Assembly (NCBI RefSeq): GCF_009870125.1
Contig: NC_046679.1
Coordinates: 13,082,001-13,146,000 of the forward strand
Direction of reading: 5' to 3'
Length of the DNA stretch: 64,000 bases
Source: Drosophila pseudoobscura
Taxonomy: Eukaryota > Arthropoda > Insecta > Diptera > Drosophilidae
A model generated the notes under the pieces. The model worked only from the letters and a program-made list of their open reading frames with translations, ran no database searches and had not been told where the DNA came from. Below, piece after piece: positions 63,279 through 64,000 of this stretch. Made by a program: the position numbers and the translations under genes. How positions within the stretch are numbered: position 1 is the stretch's first letter; every line of letters starts with the position of its first letter.

Positions 63279-64000
63279 TCAGAGGACCTCTTCCCTTTTG
63301 ACATACGACAAGAGAAATTCGATTTTCTTTGCCAACTGCGACACTTTGCTTCTAGTCAGCTCCACGCTGCCGCTGGCCAGGGCAAACAGCTTCTGGAACC
63401 CGGCCTCTTGCGAAGCCTTCCGGCTGATTAGTGCCTTACTTTGCTGGAGCAGGCGAAGGATGTCGCTTAGGGCGGCCAATTTGTGGTCCCGCGTGGCCAT
63501 GAGCTGACGGGCATCCAACTTCAACTGCTCCCGGCTCTCGACGAAAAAGTTTGTGCCCACGCCGGCACTGCCCACTGCCGCAGCGCCTACCGGCCCATTG
63601 CCCGTGGTGATGGCCTCCATTTCCACAGAGATGATGGCGTCTTCAGCGTCCTCAAAGTTAGTGCCGTACTTGAGGGTTGCGCTGAGATTCACTAGATGGG
63701 CGACAGCCTCGCTGGCATTTGTTCGATGCTCGCCGGCGTAGTAGCGGGCCACACACGCATACGCGCTCAATATGTTCCACAGGTTGTAGTGCAGGCAGGG
63801 CGAGGGCGTCTTCTGGCAAATATCCGAGAACTTTGCTATATTCTCATGGATTTCGGGGGTGGAGTCGTCCGTTTTTTTGGCTTCTCCTGGTGCAGGAATT
63901 TCAACAATCTTGGAGTTCTTCGCCTTGCCCCACCAGGGCTTGTAGTCCGGCATGAGCTTCATGATGTCACCGCTGGCAATCAGCTTCTGGAACTCGCCTT
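63279..64000 (-). CDS. ZNHIT2-like protein, 3' part (runs off the window)
   Basis: The frame is open from the window edge to the TGA at 63281-63279 with no intron. It gives about 240 C-terminal residues, and the start lies outside. The piece begins EFQKLIASGDIMKLMPDYKP followed by WWGK, then SPCLHYNLWNILSAYACVAR, a helical stretch with RQLMATRDHKLAALSDILRL, and ends FLLSYVKREEVL. The E-F-x-x-L-I-x-S-G..P-W-W opening and the helix-rich remainder fit the C-terminal part of ZNHIT2 (HIT zinc finger protein 2). Human ZNHIT2 works with R2TP in assembling snRNP and other complexes. The zinc finger itself would be in the missing N-terminus, so the name rests on the C-terminal pattern alone. Confidence 0.6.
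   Translation of the reverse strand, partial: GEFQKLIASGDIMKLMPDYKPWWGKAKNSKIVEIPAPGEAKKTDDSTPEIHENIAKFSDICQKTPSPCLHYNLWNILSAYACVARYYAGEHRTNASEAVAHLVNLSATLKYGTNFEDAEDAIISVEMEAITTGNGPVGAAAVGSAGVGTNFFVESREQLKLDARQLMATRDHKLAALSDILRLLQQSKALISRKASQEAGFQKLFALASGSVELTRSKVSQLAKKIEFLLSYVKREEVL

Overview
The window is eukaryotic and comes from a Drosophila genome. It has short GT..AG introns, GC-rich codon use in exons set in AT-rich spacers, many (CA)n and (GTCY)n microsatellites, and a gene order matching the D. melanogaster 93A region (Muller element E): kainate-type glutamate receptor, Ir93a, RpS30, a CG15696-type homeobox gene, DUF229 genes, Syndapin. The Ir93a protein clearly differs from D. melanogaster, and the abundant DINE-like repeats with GTCY cores point to another species. 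An obscura-group fly is my guess, not a demonstrated fact.

Layout. 1-19.1 kb is almost entirely non-coding, with microsatellites and one possible tiny secreted-peptide gene (14186-14284, behind a clear TATA box). 19129-20464 is a fresh-looking DNA transposon with 147-bp terminal inverted repeats, a 7-bp target duplication and its own two-exon gene with a DUF4806-like sequence. It sits about 400 bp before the start codon of the glutamate receptor gene (20864-26493, 13 coding exons, 858 aa). Ir93a follows on the same strand (27755-30900, 10 coding exons, 867 aa). RpS30 (fubi-S30) converges on it from the minus strand, and the single-exon homeobox gene lies at 34587-35123, also minus.

36-53 kb is a young, repeat-rich accessory block. 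It holds three tandem minus-strand copies of a DUF229 (alkaline-phosphatase/sulfatase-fold) type II membrane protein gene. Copies 2 and 3 are intact (710 aa) and nearly identical, while copy 1 has lost its start codon. Between and around them are DINE-like elements in both orientations and duplicated fragments of a Jockey-type LINE. 54.7-62.3 kb is Syndapin (minus, 9 coding exons, 505 aa: F-BAR, linker with NPF, SH3). The right edge carries the 3' part of a ZNHIT2-like gene (minus).

The genes are functionally mixed: neuronal and sensory receptors, ribosome, transcription factor, membrane trafficking, and chaperone-type assembly. The most unusual observations are the long-TIR transposon with a DUF4806-like gene, a roughly 330-350-bp sequence shared by the upstream regions of RpS30 and Syndapin (Motif 1 plus a Motif-6 array), the mosaic DUF229 copies with a 7-residue tandem-repeat stalk, the small TATA-driven peptide ORF, and four short introns that are stop-free multiples of three.
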